5,173 bases of DNA, from the NCBI GenBank assembly GCA_937881145.1, contig CALGFL010000120.1, forward strand, positions 1-5,173, written 5' to 3'. Position 1 is the stretch's first letter; each line of letters begins with the position of its first letter. The notes under the pieces were generated by a model. The model was not told where the DNA came from and did no database searches. It saw only the letters and a program-made list of their open reading frames with translations. The DNA comes from an uncultured Bordetella sp. (GTDB lineage Bacteria; Pseudomonadota; Gammaproteobacteria; Burkholderiales; Burkholderiaceae_B). The translations under genes and the position numbers were made by a program. Below are positions 1 to 5,173 of this stretch, one piece after another.

Positions 1-130
1 TCACGCCGAACCGGGATTGAGGAAGGAGTTCGATGCCCAAGGGAGCGAACAAGGCGGAAAACTCGCGCAGCTTGCCTGGATTGCCGGAGGCCAGGACAAC
101 CTGGCGCAGGGAAGAATTGGAGGCATTCAT
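1..130 (-). CDS. rdgB: RdgB, XTP/dITP diphosphatase (Ham1 family), 5' part only
   Basis: The minus strand from ATG at 130 reads 43 codons to the window edge without a stop, so about the first fifth of a roughly 200-residue protein is present. The segment VVLASGNPGKLREF (residues 11-24) is the N-terminal nucleotide-binding signature of the Ham1/RdgB family (general form SGNxGKxxEF), followed by the expected helix and the strand LGIELLPQ. By family knowledge, RdgB is a cytosolic enzyme that hydrolyses dITP, XTP and related deaminated purine nucleotides to monophosphates, keeping them out of DNA and RNA. No Shine-Dalgarno is visible upstream of the ATG, and no other in-frame start is nearby. A TATACAAT block lies only 9 bases upstream of the start, so the mRNA could be nearly leaderless. 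It is divergent from the c-di-GMP gene, and lies on the same strand as rph and the chemoreceptor gene. Confidence 0.9.
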   Translation of the reverse strand, partial: MNASNSSLRQVVLASGNPGKLREFSALFAPLGIELLPQSRFGV

Positions 131-266
131 ACGATGGGATTGTATAAGCGCAACGGACCGGGGACGCTTTCGCCTTGCCGCTGCCCCGGGAAATGCGCAA
201 ATCTGCCATAAATCAGCAATGTGCGCGGGCGAAAATCGGCAGCTGCATCCTGGATTCAATCCCCCC
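131..266. other. Divergent gap between rdgB and the c-di-GMP gene
   Basis: This 136-bp gap must hold the promoters of both flanking genes. Besides the TATACAAT for rdgB, the plus strand has TTGCCG at 175-180 and an AT-rich patch around 206-213 (CATAAAT), but their 26-base spacing is too long for a sigma-70 promoter. I therefore do not call a promoter for the c-di-GMP gene. No riboswitch-like structure is recognised. Confidence 0.6.
139..146 (-). promoter_or_regulatory. Candidate -10 element for rdgB
   Basis: The minus strand reads TATACAAT here, in an AT-richer patch of a GC-rich gap. It resembles a sigma-70 -10 box in either register (TATACA or TACAAT). A transcript from it would start within a few bases of the rdgB ATG at 130. 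No convincing -35 hexamer is found 16-18 bases upstream, so this is a weak call from sequence resemblance only. Confidence 0.3.
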
Positions 267-2060
267 ATGTTCGAAGTCGACGCCCCGCTGACCCTGGCCA
301 CCGAGTTTGAACGCATTGTCCGCGACGGACAATTGCATCCGCACTACCAGCTCATCGCCGATCTGTTCCACGGCAGCATCCTCGGTTATGAAGGGCTCAT
401 CCGCGGCCCGCGCAACAGCCCGTTGCACATGCCCTCGGCCCTGTTCGGCACGGCACGCAAGCTGGGGCGCCTGATCGAACTGGAACTGGCTTGCGCTAGC
501 GCCAGCTTGCGCGGATTCGTGCAAAGCGGCGTGCGCGGCAAGCTTCTGCTCAATTTGTCGATCAACACTGTCCTGACCTGCTGGAACCGTTGGGGCGCCG
601 AACTGCCCCGCCATCTGCTCGGCGATAGCGGCATGCCGCCAGGCGATCTCGTCATCGAGCTCACCGAGCAAGACGCCGCGGGCAACGACATGGACAGCCT
701 GCTGCAGGCCCGCTTGTGCCTGCGCGAGCACGGCATCGGCCTGGCGCTGGACGATTACGGCACGGGCAATACCAATCTGCAGCTTTGGGTGAGTCTGCAG
801 CCCGATCTGGTCAAGATCGACCGCCATTTTCTCCATGGCATCAGCAGCAGCGTCTCGGGCCAGCAATTGATCCGGGCGCTCATGTCGGTGGCCCAGGCGC
901 TCGGAACGCCGTTGCTGGCCGAGGGAATCGAGACGGCCGCGGACCTGGCCACGGTGCGCGACCTGGGCATGCGCTATGCCCAGGGCTGGCAACTTGGCCT
1001 GGTCGAGCCGCAGCCCCAGATCGAGCTGCCCGAACCGGTGCTGGCGCTCTTGAGGCTGGACCGCTCGCGGCGAGTCCTGGCCGAGAGCGGCACGGTCGAG
1101 ACCCTGCTCGTCGAGGCCGTGGCGGTGCAGCCCGAACACCATGCCAACGACGACATCGACAAGCTGTTCCAGGATTTCCCCGATCTGCATTCGGTCGCCG
1201 TGCTGGACAAAGAGCAACGTCCCATCGGTCTCATCAATCGGCATACGTTCTCCGAAAAATACGCCATGCGCTATACGCGCGATCTCTTCGGCCGCGACCC
1301 TTGCACGACGTTCATGAGTCCCCGGCCCGTCATGCTCGATGTCGGAACACCCATCGACAGGCTGGCGCCGGTGCTCGCTTCGGAAGACCAGCGCTATCTG
1401 CGCGACGGCTTCATCATCACCCGGGAAGGCCGCTATGCGGGCCTGGGCACGGGCGAATCGCTCGTGCGCGCCGTGACCGAGCTGCGCCTGGAGACCGCGC
1501 GCTATGCCAACCCGCTGACGGCGCTGCCCGGCAATATTCCGATCAAGCGCCAGATGCAGCAGCTCGTGTCGGGACCCGAATGCTTCATCGCCTGCTATGG
1601 CGATCTGAACCACTTCAAGTCCTTCAACGACATGTACGGCTATTGGCGCGGCGATGCCGTGATCCAGCTGTGCGCCGAGGTCATCAAGCGGCATTGCGAC
1701 GCGCAGCAGGATTTCGTCGGCCACGTGGGCGGCGACGACTTCGTCATGCTGATGCGCAGCGGCGACTGGCGCGCCCGGCTCGAAGGCCTGATCGTGGAAT
1801 TCAACCAGCGGGCCCTCGAACTCTACGACGAGCACGACCGCGGCCAGGGCGGCATCGAATTGCAGGATCGATACGGCGTGCCGCGCTTTTTTCCCTGCGT
1901 CACGCTGGGAGCGGCCGCCTTGGTAGTGCAGCCGCAGCAGTGCGAGGGCGTCGAGCCCCAGGATGTCGCGGCCGCGGTCGCCGAGCTCAAGCGCCGCGTC
2001 AAGAACGAACGCGCCTCGCTGCTGGTGGACGTTTACACGCCGGCGGCCAAAGCCAAATAG
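267..2060 (+). CDS. Cytosolic EAL-CBS-CBS-GGDEF cyclic-di-GMP protein (phosphodiesterase/diguanylate cyclase)
   Basis: 597 residues from ATG 267. The open frame extends upstream to 33, but that part runs antisense over the rdgB start. An in-frame ATG at 219 (613 residues) is the alternative; neither has a clear ribosome site. EAL domain, about residues 15-250: EGLIR at 42-46 (A to G variant of EAL), N96, ELTE at 131-134, DDYGTG at 162-167, K183, AEGIE at 218-222 and Q239. All positions expected for metal binding and catalysis are present, so c-di-GMP hydrolysis is likely. Residues about 275-405 hold two CBS-like repeats (around 308-330 and 380-400), a module that in other proteins binds adenine nucleotides. 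GGDEF domain, about 412-590: NPLTALPGN at 416-424, the metal aspartate D446, FKSFND at 450-455 and GGDDF at 488-492 in place of GGDEF. No RxxD inhibitory site precedes it, so there is no product inhibition by that route. No signal peptide or membrane segment is seen. The order EAL before GGDEF is the reverse of the common tandem. Diguanylate cyclase activity is possible but unproven. Its last 28 bp overlap the convergent chemoreceptor gene. Confidence 0.9.
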   Translation: MFEVDAPLTLATEFERIVRDGQLHPHYQLIADLFHGSILGYEGLIRGPRNSPLHMPSALFGTARKLGRLIELELACASASLRGFVQSGVRGKLLLNLSINTVLTCWNRWGAELPRHLLGDSGMPPGDLVIELTEQDAAGNDMDSLLQARLCLREHGIGLALDDYGTGNTNLQLWVSLQPDLVKIDRHFLHGISSSVSGQQLIRALMSVAQALGTPLLAEGIETAADLATVRDLGMRYAQGWQLGLVEPQPQIELPEPVLALLRLDRSRRVLAESGTVETLLVEAVAVQPEHHANDDIDKLFQDFPDLHSVAVLDKEQRPIGLINRHTFSEKYAMRYTRDLFGRDPCTTFMSPRPVMLDVGTPIDRLAPVLASEDQRYLRDGFIITREGRYAGLGTGESLVRAVTELRLETARYANPLTALPGNIPIKRQMQQLVSGPECFIACYGDLNHFKSFNDMYGYWRGDAVIQLCAEVIKRHCDAQQDFVGHVGGDDFVMLMRSGDWRARLEGLIVEFNQRALELYDEHDRGQGGIELQDRYGVPRFFPCVTLGAAALVVQPQQCEGVEPQDVAAAVAELKRRVKNERASLLVDVYTPAAKAK

Positions 2061-3664
2061 GCGCCGCGCGGCGGTGGCGGCAGGAGGTCGGGGTCGGCGG
2101 CGTGCTTTTCTTCGAGCTTGAAGGCGGCCACGGCGTTGCGCAGGCTCTGAGCCAGGTCAGCCAGCTCTTCGGCCTGGCTGGCCGTGCGTTCGACCATGAC
2201 CGAGTCCTCCTGAGTGCTGCGTCCGAGCGCTTCCACGGTGCGATTGATCGACGCCAAGTCCTGAGCCTGGTGCAGGCTGGCTTGCGAGATCTGCGACATG
2301 GTGGCCGTAATGCCATCGACTGACTGGACGACGCGGCCGATGGTCGCGCCGGCCTGGCCGACCTCGCGCACGCCCGCGTCGACGCGTTCCCTGGCGTTGC
2401 CGATGAGCTTTTTGATTTCCTGGGCCGCCTGGGCGCTGCGCTGCGCCAGCGTCCGCACCTCGCCCGCCACGACGGCAAAGCCCTTGCCCTGCGTGCCGGC
2501 GCGAGCCGCTTCGACCGCCGCGTTCAAGGCCAGCAGATTGGTCTGGAAGGCGATGCCGTCCACCACGGTAACGATTTCGGCGATGCGGTTCGAGGCCGTG
2601 GCGATGCCTTGCATGCTGGCCACGGCAGCCTCGACGGCCTGGCCGCCCTGGCGGGCCAGCGCGGCAACCTCCTGCATCTGCCGGCTGGCTTTGCCGGCCT
2701 CGTCCGCGTTGCTCGTCACGGTGTCCGCCAAGAGTGCCAGGCTCGCGGACGATTCCTGTAAAGCGCCTGCCTGCCGGCCGCTGCGCGCCGACACATCGTT
2801 GCCGGCTTCGGCGATGTCGGCCGTGCCGGCATGGATGCCCTCGACGCCGTGGCGCACGGCGGCGACCGCCTGGCTCAGGCCAGCCTGCATGCGGGCCATG
2901 GCCGCATAAAGCACGCCTACTTCGTTCTTGCTGCGCTGAGCCACGGCGCCCGTCAGATCGCCGGCGGCAATGCGGTCAAAGTGCTGGCCGGCTTCGTTCA
3001 GCGGCTTGAGTATGGAGCGATGGAACGAAACACGTATGACCAGGGCCAGCAAGGCGATCAGGATCAAGGCGGCCAGCGCCGCGGCCATGGCGCGCGATTG
3101 CGCGCGGCTGGCCCGGGCTACGGCATCGAGGCCCTGCGCGCGCGCATAGGCCTGATAGGCGCTGACGGCATCGACGTAATGGGCGATGCCGTCGACCAGA
3201 TGCTGGCTCACGATGCGGTTGGCCACCACGCCGTTCCAGCCACCGACGGCCTTGTGCAAAGGGGTCAAAACCTGGTCGTTCAGGATTTTCGCGCTCGTCA
3301 TGACGCGCTCGAACAGGATGTGGCCCTGGGGATCGCCGTCAGCGTTCTCGGCCAGGCGCTTGCTGCTGTTGCGCGCGGCCATCAGCAAGGCATCGGCGTG
3401 CTTGAGCGCGGCGTCGCGCGGCTCCTGCAGGCCGCTTTCCATATAGATCTTGGCATCGGCCAGGTCGGCGCGCGCCAGGAACAAGTGGCTGCTCATATCG
3501 CTCAGATCGTTGGCGCGCTCGATATTGGCCTTGCCCAGGAGTTCGATGGTCTGCCTGTCGCCATGCAGGATGAAAATCGCCGCCGCCGCGGCCATTGCGA
3601 AGCAAACCACGAATACCAGCAGCGTGAGCGACAGCGTCGTACTTACCTTGAGAGCTTTGTGCAT
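2033..3664 (-). CDS. Methyl-accepting chemotaxis protein (transmembrane chemoreceptor)
   Basis: 543 residues. Membrane segment 1 is about residues 10-33 and segment 2 about 192-211. Between them lies a mostly helical periplasmic region of about 155 residues that resembles the four-helix-bundle (Tar-type) sensor; its ligand cannot be told. A HAMP linker follows (about 212-264, with the ILKPL proline at 221), then the cytoplasmic coiled-coil hairpin. The highly conserved tip at 372-404 includes [15 protein letters not shown] and [10 protein letters not shown], which bind CheA/CheW in this family and form receptor trimers. The tip reads GTQGKG where GEQGRG is usual. Several methylation positions look degenerate (see findings). 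There is no C-terminal NWETF-type CheR tether; the tail is a short PPPP-containing stretch. The start is placed at ATG 3664 because it immediately precedes the first membrane segment; the Shine-Dalgarno is poor. No other chemotaxis or flagellar gene is in the window, so this is an orphan receptor. Its 3' end overlaps the convergent c-di-GMP gene. Confidence 0.95.
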   Translation of the reverse strand: MHKALKVSTTLSLTLLVFVVCFAMAAAAAIFILHGDRQTIELLGKANIERANDLSDMSSHLFLARADLADAKIYMESGLQEPRDAALKHADALLMAARNSSKRLAENADGDPQGHILFERVMTSAKILNDQVLTPLHKAVGGWNGVVANRIVSQHLVDGIAHYVDAVSAYQAYARAQGLDAVARASRAQSRAMAAALAALILIALLALVIRVSFHRSILKPLNEAGQHFDRIAAGDLTGAVAQRSKNEVGVLYAAMARMQAGLSQAVAAVRHGVEGIHAGTADIAEAGNDVSARSGRQAGALQESSASLALLADTVTSNADEAGKASRQMQEVAALARQGGQAVEAAVASMQGIATASNRIAEIVTVVDGIAFQTNLLALNAAVEAARAGTQGKGFAVVAGEVRTLAQRSAQAAQEIKKLIGNARERVDAGVREVGQAGATIGRVVQSVDGITATMSQISQASLHQAQDLASINRTVEALGRSTQEDSVMVERTASQAEELADLAQSLRNAVAAFKLEEKHAADPDLLPPPPRGAYLALAAGV

Positions 3665-3679
3665 TTTCTACTACCCGAC

Positions 3680-3706
3680 AAAGAAACGGTCCGCGTTCTG
3701 CGGCCG
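3680..3706 (-). terminator. Terminator-like hairpin between rph and the chemoreceptor gene
   Basis: Read on the minus strand, CGGCCGC (3706-3700) pairs with GCGG plus CCG (3694-3691 and 3689-3687) with one bulged A at 3690 and the 5-base loop AGAAC. This gives a 7-bp GC-rich stem. It is followed directly by TTTCTTT (3686-3680), as in a Rho-independent terminator. It lies 66 bases after the rph stop and 15 bases before the chemoreceptor ATG. It can end rph transcription, or, if the chemoreceptor promoter lies upstream, act as a leader attenuator. The single bulge and interrupted T tract lower certainty. Confidence 0.5.
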
Positions 3707-3720
3707 TATGGATGAAGGGA

Positions 3721-3726
3721 ATTGTA
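3721..3726 (-). promoter_or_regulatory. Candidate -10 element for the chemoreceptor gene
   Basis: The minus strand reads TACAAT, about 57 bases before the chemoreceptor ATG. The region 16-18 bases upstream is an A-tract with no good -35 match. Nothing matching the flagellar sigma-28 promoter form is found in this gap. If used, the transcript would carry the hairpin at 3680-3706 in its leader. The call is weak. Confidence 0.22.
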
Positions 3727-3771
3727 GAAATCAAGCTTGGCAGTTTTTTGACACTGCGCGTAATCGCTCCA

Positions 3772-4500
3772 TCAGGCCAGCGCGGCCCGCTGCGCGGCCA
3801 CCAGTTGCGCGATGCCGTCTTCGGCCAGGCTCAGCATGGCCTCGAGCTGCGCACGGGTGAAGGTGGCTTCTTCACCCGTGCCCTGCACTTCCACAAAGGC
3901 GCCGCTACCGGTCATGACGACATTGACGTCGGCCTGGCAGGCCGAATCTTCCTGGTAGTCCAGATCCAGCACAGGCCTGTCCTGGACCAGGCCGACCGAC
4001 ACGGCCGCGACGTGATCGCGTACGGGGCTGGCCTGCAGATCGCCGCGCCTGATCAACAGCGCCACGGCGTCGGACGCGGCCACCCAGGCACCGGTGATGC
4101 TGGCGCAGCGCGTACCGCCGTCGGCCTGCAGCACGTCGCAATCCAGATGCAAAGTGCGCTCGCCCAAGGCCTTCAGATCGATGACGGCGCGCAGGCTGCG
4201 GCCGATCAGGCGCTGAATCTCCTGCGTGCGGCCGCTCTGCTTGCCCTTGGCCGCTTCGCGCTCGCCGCGGGTGTGCGTGGCGCGCGGCAGCATGCCGTAT
4301 TCGGCCGTCACCCAGCCCTGTCCCTGGCCTTTCAGAAAAGGCGGCACTTTGTCGAGCACGCTGGCCGTGCAAAGCACATGAGTATGGCCCGCCTTCACCA
4401 GCACCGAGCCTTCGGCGTAGCGGGTATAGCCGCGCTCCAGCGAGAAAGGACGCAGTTCGTCGGCTTGGCGGCCCGAAGGGCGGGAAATCGTGGTCGTCAC
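3772..4500 (-). CDS. rph: RNase PH, phosphate-dependent 3' exoribonuclease for tRNA
   Basis: 242 residues from GTG 4500, close to the usual 238-240. By family knowledge RNase PH is a cytosolic, ring-shaped hexameric enzyme that trims 3' tails of tRNA precursors (and other structured RNAs) using phosphate, releasing nucleoside diphosphates. The sequence shows the family landmarks in order: RPSGR near the N-terminus (7-11), [19 protein letters not shown] (17-35), [16 protein letters not shown] (90-105), the phosphate-site segment [12 protein letters not shown] (128-139, with T130 and R131), the acidic patch [10 protein letters not shown] (178-187, D179, D181 and D185) and [13 protein letters not shown] (198-210). 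The GTG start is preferred over an in-frame ATG at 4536: GGAG lies 7 bases upstream of it, the protein then begins right at the conserved region, and the candidate promoter places the transcript start too close to 4536. It is divergent from yicC, an arrangement also found in enterobacteria. Confidence 0.97.
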   Translation of the reverse strand: MTTTISRPSGRQADELRPFSLERGYTRYAEGSVLVKAGHTHVLCTASVLDKVPPFLKGQGQGWVTAEYGMLPRATHTRGEREAAKGKQSGRTQEIQRLIGRSLRAVIDLKALGERTLHLDCDVLQADGGTRCASITGAWVAASDAVALLIRRGDLQASPVRDHVAAVSVGLVQDRPVLDLDYQEDSACQADVNVVMTGSGAFVEVQGTGEEATFTRAQLEAMLSLAEDGIAQLVAAQRAALA

Positions 4501-4507
4501 GGCAAGG

Positions 4508-4512
4508 CTCCG
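4508..4512 (-). promoter_or_regulatory. Ribosome binding site deciding the rph GTG start
   Basis: The minus strand reads CGGAG, with GGAG ending 7 bases before the GTG at 4500. This is the spacing expected of a Shine-Dalgarno and supports the GTG start. A GAGG also precedes the upstream ATG at 4536, so that start is not fully excluded, but the 12 added residues look unlike any RNase PH N-terminus I know. Confidence 0.65.
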
Positions 4513-4543
4513 TATGGGGCAAGGATGCATGGGCATCGGATGG

Positions 4544-4579
4544 CCTCGATTGTAAGGGCCCGGGTGTTATCCTCGATTG
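4544..4579. repeat. 9-bp direct repeat CCTCGATTG, two copies 27 bp apart
   Basis: Perfect copies of CCTCGATTG lie at 4544-4552 and 4571-4579 in the divergent gap between rph and yicC. They are separated by an AT-containing stretch and the GC block GGGCCCGGG (4556-4564). The copies overlap the candidate rph promoter hexamers. This may be a regulator-binding arrangement or chance; only two copies are seen. Confidence 0.5.
4549..4576 (-). promoter_or_regulatory. Candidate sigma-70 promoter for rph
   Basis: The minus strand has TACAAT (4554-4549) as a -10 box, with TCGAGG (4576-4571) 16 bases upstream as a weak -35 box (three of six consensus bases). Transcription would begin near 4542, giving a leader of about 42 bases to the GTG at 4500. 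Both hexamers fall on or against the two copies of the 9-bp direct repeat. The call rests on resemblance and position only. Confidence 0.35.
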
Positions 4580-4604
4580 AACCGCTTCTTTCTGGATGCC
4601 CTAC

Positions 4605-5173
4605 ATGATCCGCAGCATGACCGCTTTCGGCAACGCCCGGGCCGACCTCGACTCGGGCTCGATCGCACTGGAACTGCGCAGCGTCAACAGCCGTTATCTG
4701 GACCTGTACTTTCGCCTGCCCGACGAATTGCGGCACGTCGAGACGCCGCTGCGCGAACTGCTGACCGCCGGCCTGGAGCGCGGCAAGGTCGAGGTGCGCG
4801 TGTCCTACACGCGCCATGCCGGCACCGAGCTGGCCTCGCTCGATCCCGCTTGGCTCGACCGCGTGGCCGAACAGCTCAAAGTCGCGCGCCAGGCCATGCC
4901 CGACGTGGCTGCTCCGCGCCTGGTCGAGCTTTACAACTGGCCGGGCCAGCGCGGCAACGATGCGCTCGACCCGCTGGCCTGGGGCGCCGCGTGCCTGCAG
5001 GCCGCCAAGCAGGCCCTGGACCAGATGCAGGAAGCGCGCGGCCGCGAAGGCGCGCGCCTGGCCGGCATGATGCGCGAATGCGCCTACGGCGTGGCGCGCA
5101 TCGTCGCCGAAGTCGAGATCCTGGCCCTGACCGCCGCGCGGCTGTACAACGCGCCACGGTTGATCCGCGCCGG
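4605..5173 (+). CDS. yicC: YicC-family endoribonuclease, 5' part only
   Basis: The first 189 codons of a family usually about 290-310 residues long; the frame stays open to the window edge. The N-terminus MIRSMTAFG, then LELRSVNSRYLDLYFRLP (about residues 22-39) and ERGKVEVRVSY (60-70), are the hallmarks of the YicC N-terminal domain (enterobacterial form MIRSMTAY, MRSVNQRYL, RGKVE). NWPG near 115 corresponds to the RWPGV motif. The family acts in RNA turnover; E. coli YicC and the related B. subtilis YloC are endoribonucleases, with YicC linked to small-RNA decay. The catalytic C-terminal part lies beyond the window. ATG 4605 is chosen because it starts exactly at MIRSMTA. An in-frame ATG at 4596 would add three residues. 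No strong Shine-Dalgarno is visible. It is divergent from rph, with 104 bp between start codons. Confidence 0.95.
   Translation, partial: MIRSMTAFGNARADLDSGSIALELRSVNSRYLDLYFRLPDELRHVETPLRELLTAGLERGKVEVRVSYTRHAGTELASLDPAWLDRVAEQLKVARQAMPDVAAPRLVELYNWPGQRGNDALDPLAWGAACLQAAKQALDQMQEARGREGARLAGMMRECAYGVARIVAEVEILALTAARLYNAPRLIRA

Noticed and set aside
33..266. N-terminal extension of the c-di-GMP protein to the ATG at 33 (675 residues)
   Set aside because: The extension runs antisense over the rdgB start and through the divergent gap. Its residues show no domain, and a start there would lie inside rdgB without a ribosome site.
213..1835. A 540-codon open frame on the minus strand opposite the c-di-GMP gene
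   Set aside because: Its product matches no family I know and is rich in Ala, Arg, Gln and His, as is usual for the antisense of a high-GC gene. The plus-strand frame carries clear EAL and GGDEF motifs.
2063..2072. Palindrome GCCGCGCGGC after the c-di-GMP gene stop as a terminator
   Set aside because: It has no loop and no T tract, and it lies inside the coding sequence of the chemoreceptor gene, where GC-rich palindromes are common.
716..2323. A 535-codon plus-strand frame overlapping the c-di-GMP gene and the end of the chemoreceptor gene
   Set aside because: It is an Arg/Ala/Gly-rich out-of-frame reading with no domain signal, and it crosses two genes with clear coding evidence.
2831..3715. 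A 294-codon plus-strand frame opposite the chemoreceptor N-terminal half
   Set aside because: It is antisense to an intact MCP, has no recognised motif and no plausible ribosome site. It is a shadow of high-GC coding.
3748..3753. Perfect TTGACA hexamer on the plus strand
   Set aside because: No -10 box lies 16-18 bases downstream, and the next DNA on that strand is antisense to rph with no gene to drive.
3740..3757. Inverted repeat GCAGT/ACTGC just after the rph stop
   Set aside because: The stem is only 5 bp with an 8-base loop and no T tract follows on either strand. The hairpin at 3680-3706 is a better terminator candidate.
3687..3771. Flagellar sigma-28 promoter for the chemoreceptor gene
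   Set aside because: The best match to GCCGATAA (GCCGCAGA) has only five of eight bases, and no TAAAGTTT-like element lies at the right distance upstream.
3712..4608. A 298-codon plus-strand frame opposite rph
   Set aside because: It is antisense to a fully conserved RNase PH and has low-complexity, His/Gln/Arg-rich composition.

Overview
The window looks like chromosomal DNA from a high-GC betaproteobacterium. The RNase PH, RdgB and YicC proteins read, from memory, like those of the Alcaligenaceae (Bordetella/Achromobacter group). The genus is an inference; the family level is more secure than the genus. The DNA is densely coding, with no RNA genes, CRISPR arrays, insertion sequences or phage genes visible.

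Layout, left to right: (1) the first 43 codons of rdgB (XTP/dITP diphosphatase) on the minus strand, cut by the window edge; (2) a 136-bp divergent gap; (3) a plus-strand gene for a 597-residue cytosolic cyclic-di-GMP protein with the order EAL, CBS pair, GGDEF; (4) a minus-strand gene for a 543-residue membrane chemoreceptor (MCP), whose 3' end overlaps the 3' end of gene 3 by 28 bp; (5) a 107-bp gap holding a terminator-like hairpin just upstream of the MCP start; (6) minus-strand rph (RNase PH), started at GTG; (7) a 104-bp divergent gap with a 9-bp direct repeat over the candidate rph promoter; (8) the 5' part of plus-strand yicC (YicC-family endoribonuclease), cut by the right edge.

The housekeeping genes rph, yicC and rdgB form a frame of RNA and nucleotide quality-control functions. 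The rph/yicC divergent pair is ancient and also occurs in enterobacteria. To my knowledge rph and rdgB are usually adjacent on one strand in Burkholderiales. Here about 3.6 kb with two signalling genes lies between them. This convergent, overlapping pair (chemoreceptor plus dual c-di-GMP enzyme) is the most interesting part. Both proteins look intact. The receptor departs from the standard at several adaptation (methylation) positions, and the enzyme keeps residues for both making and breaking c-di-GMP behind a putative nucleotide-sensing CBS pair. A functional link between the two is only a hypothesis. I see no clearly undescribed system.
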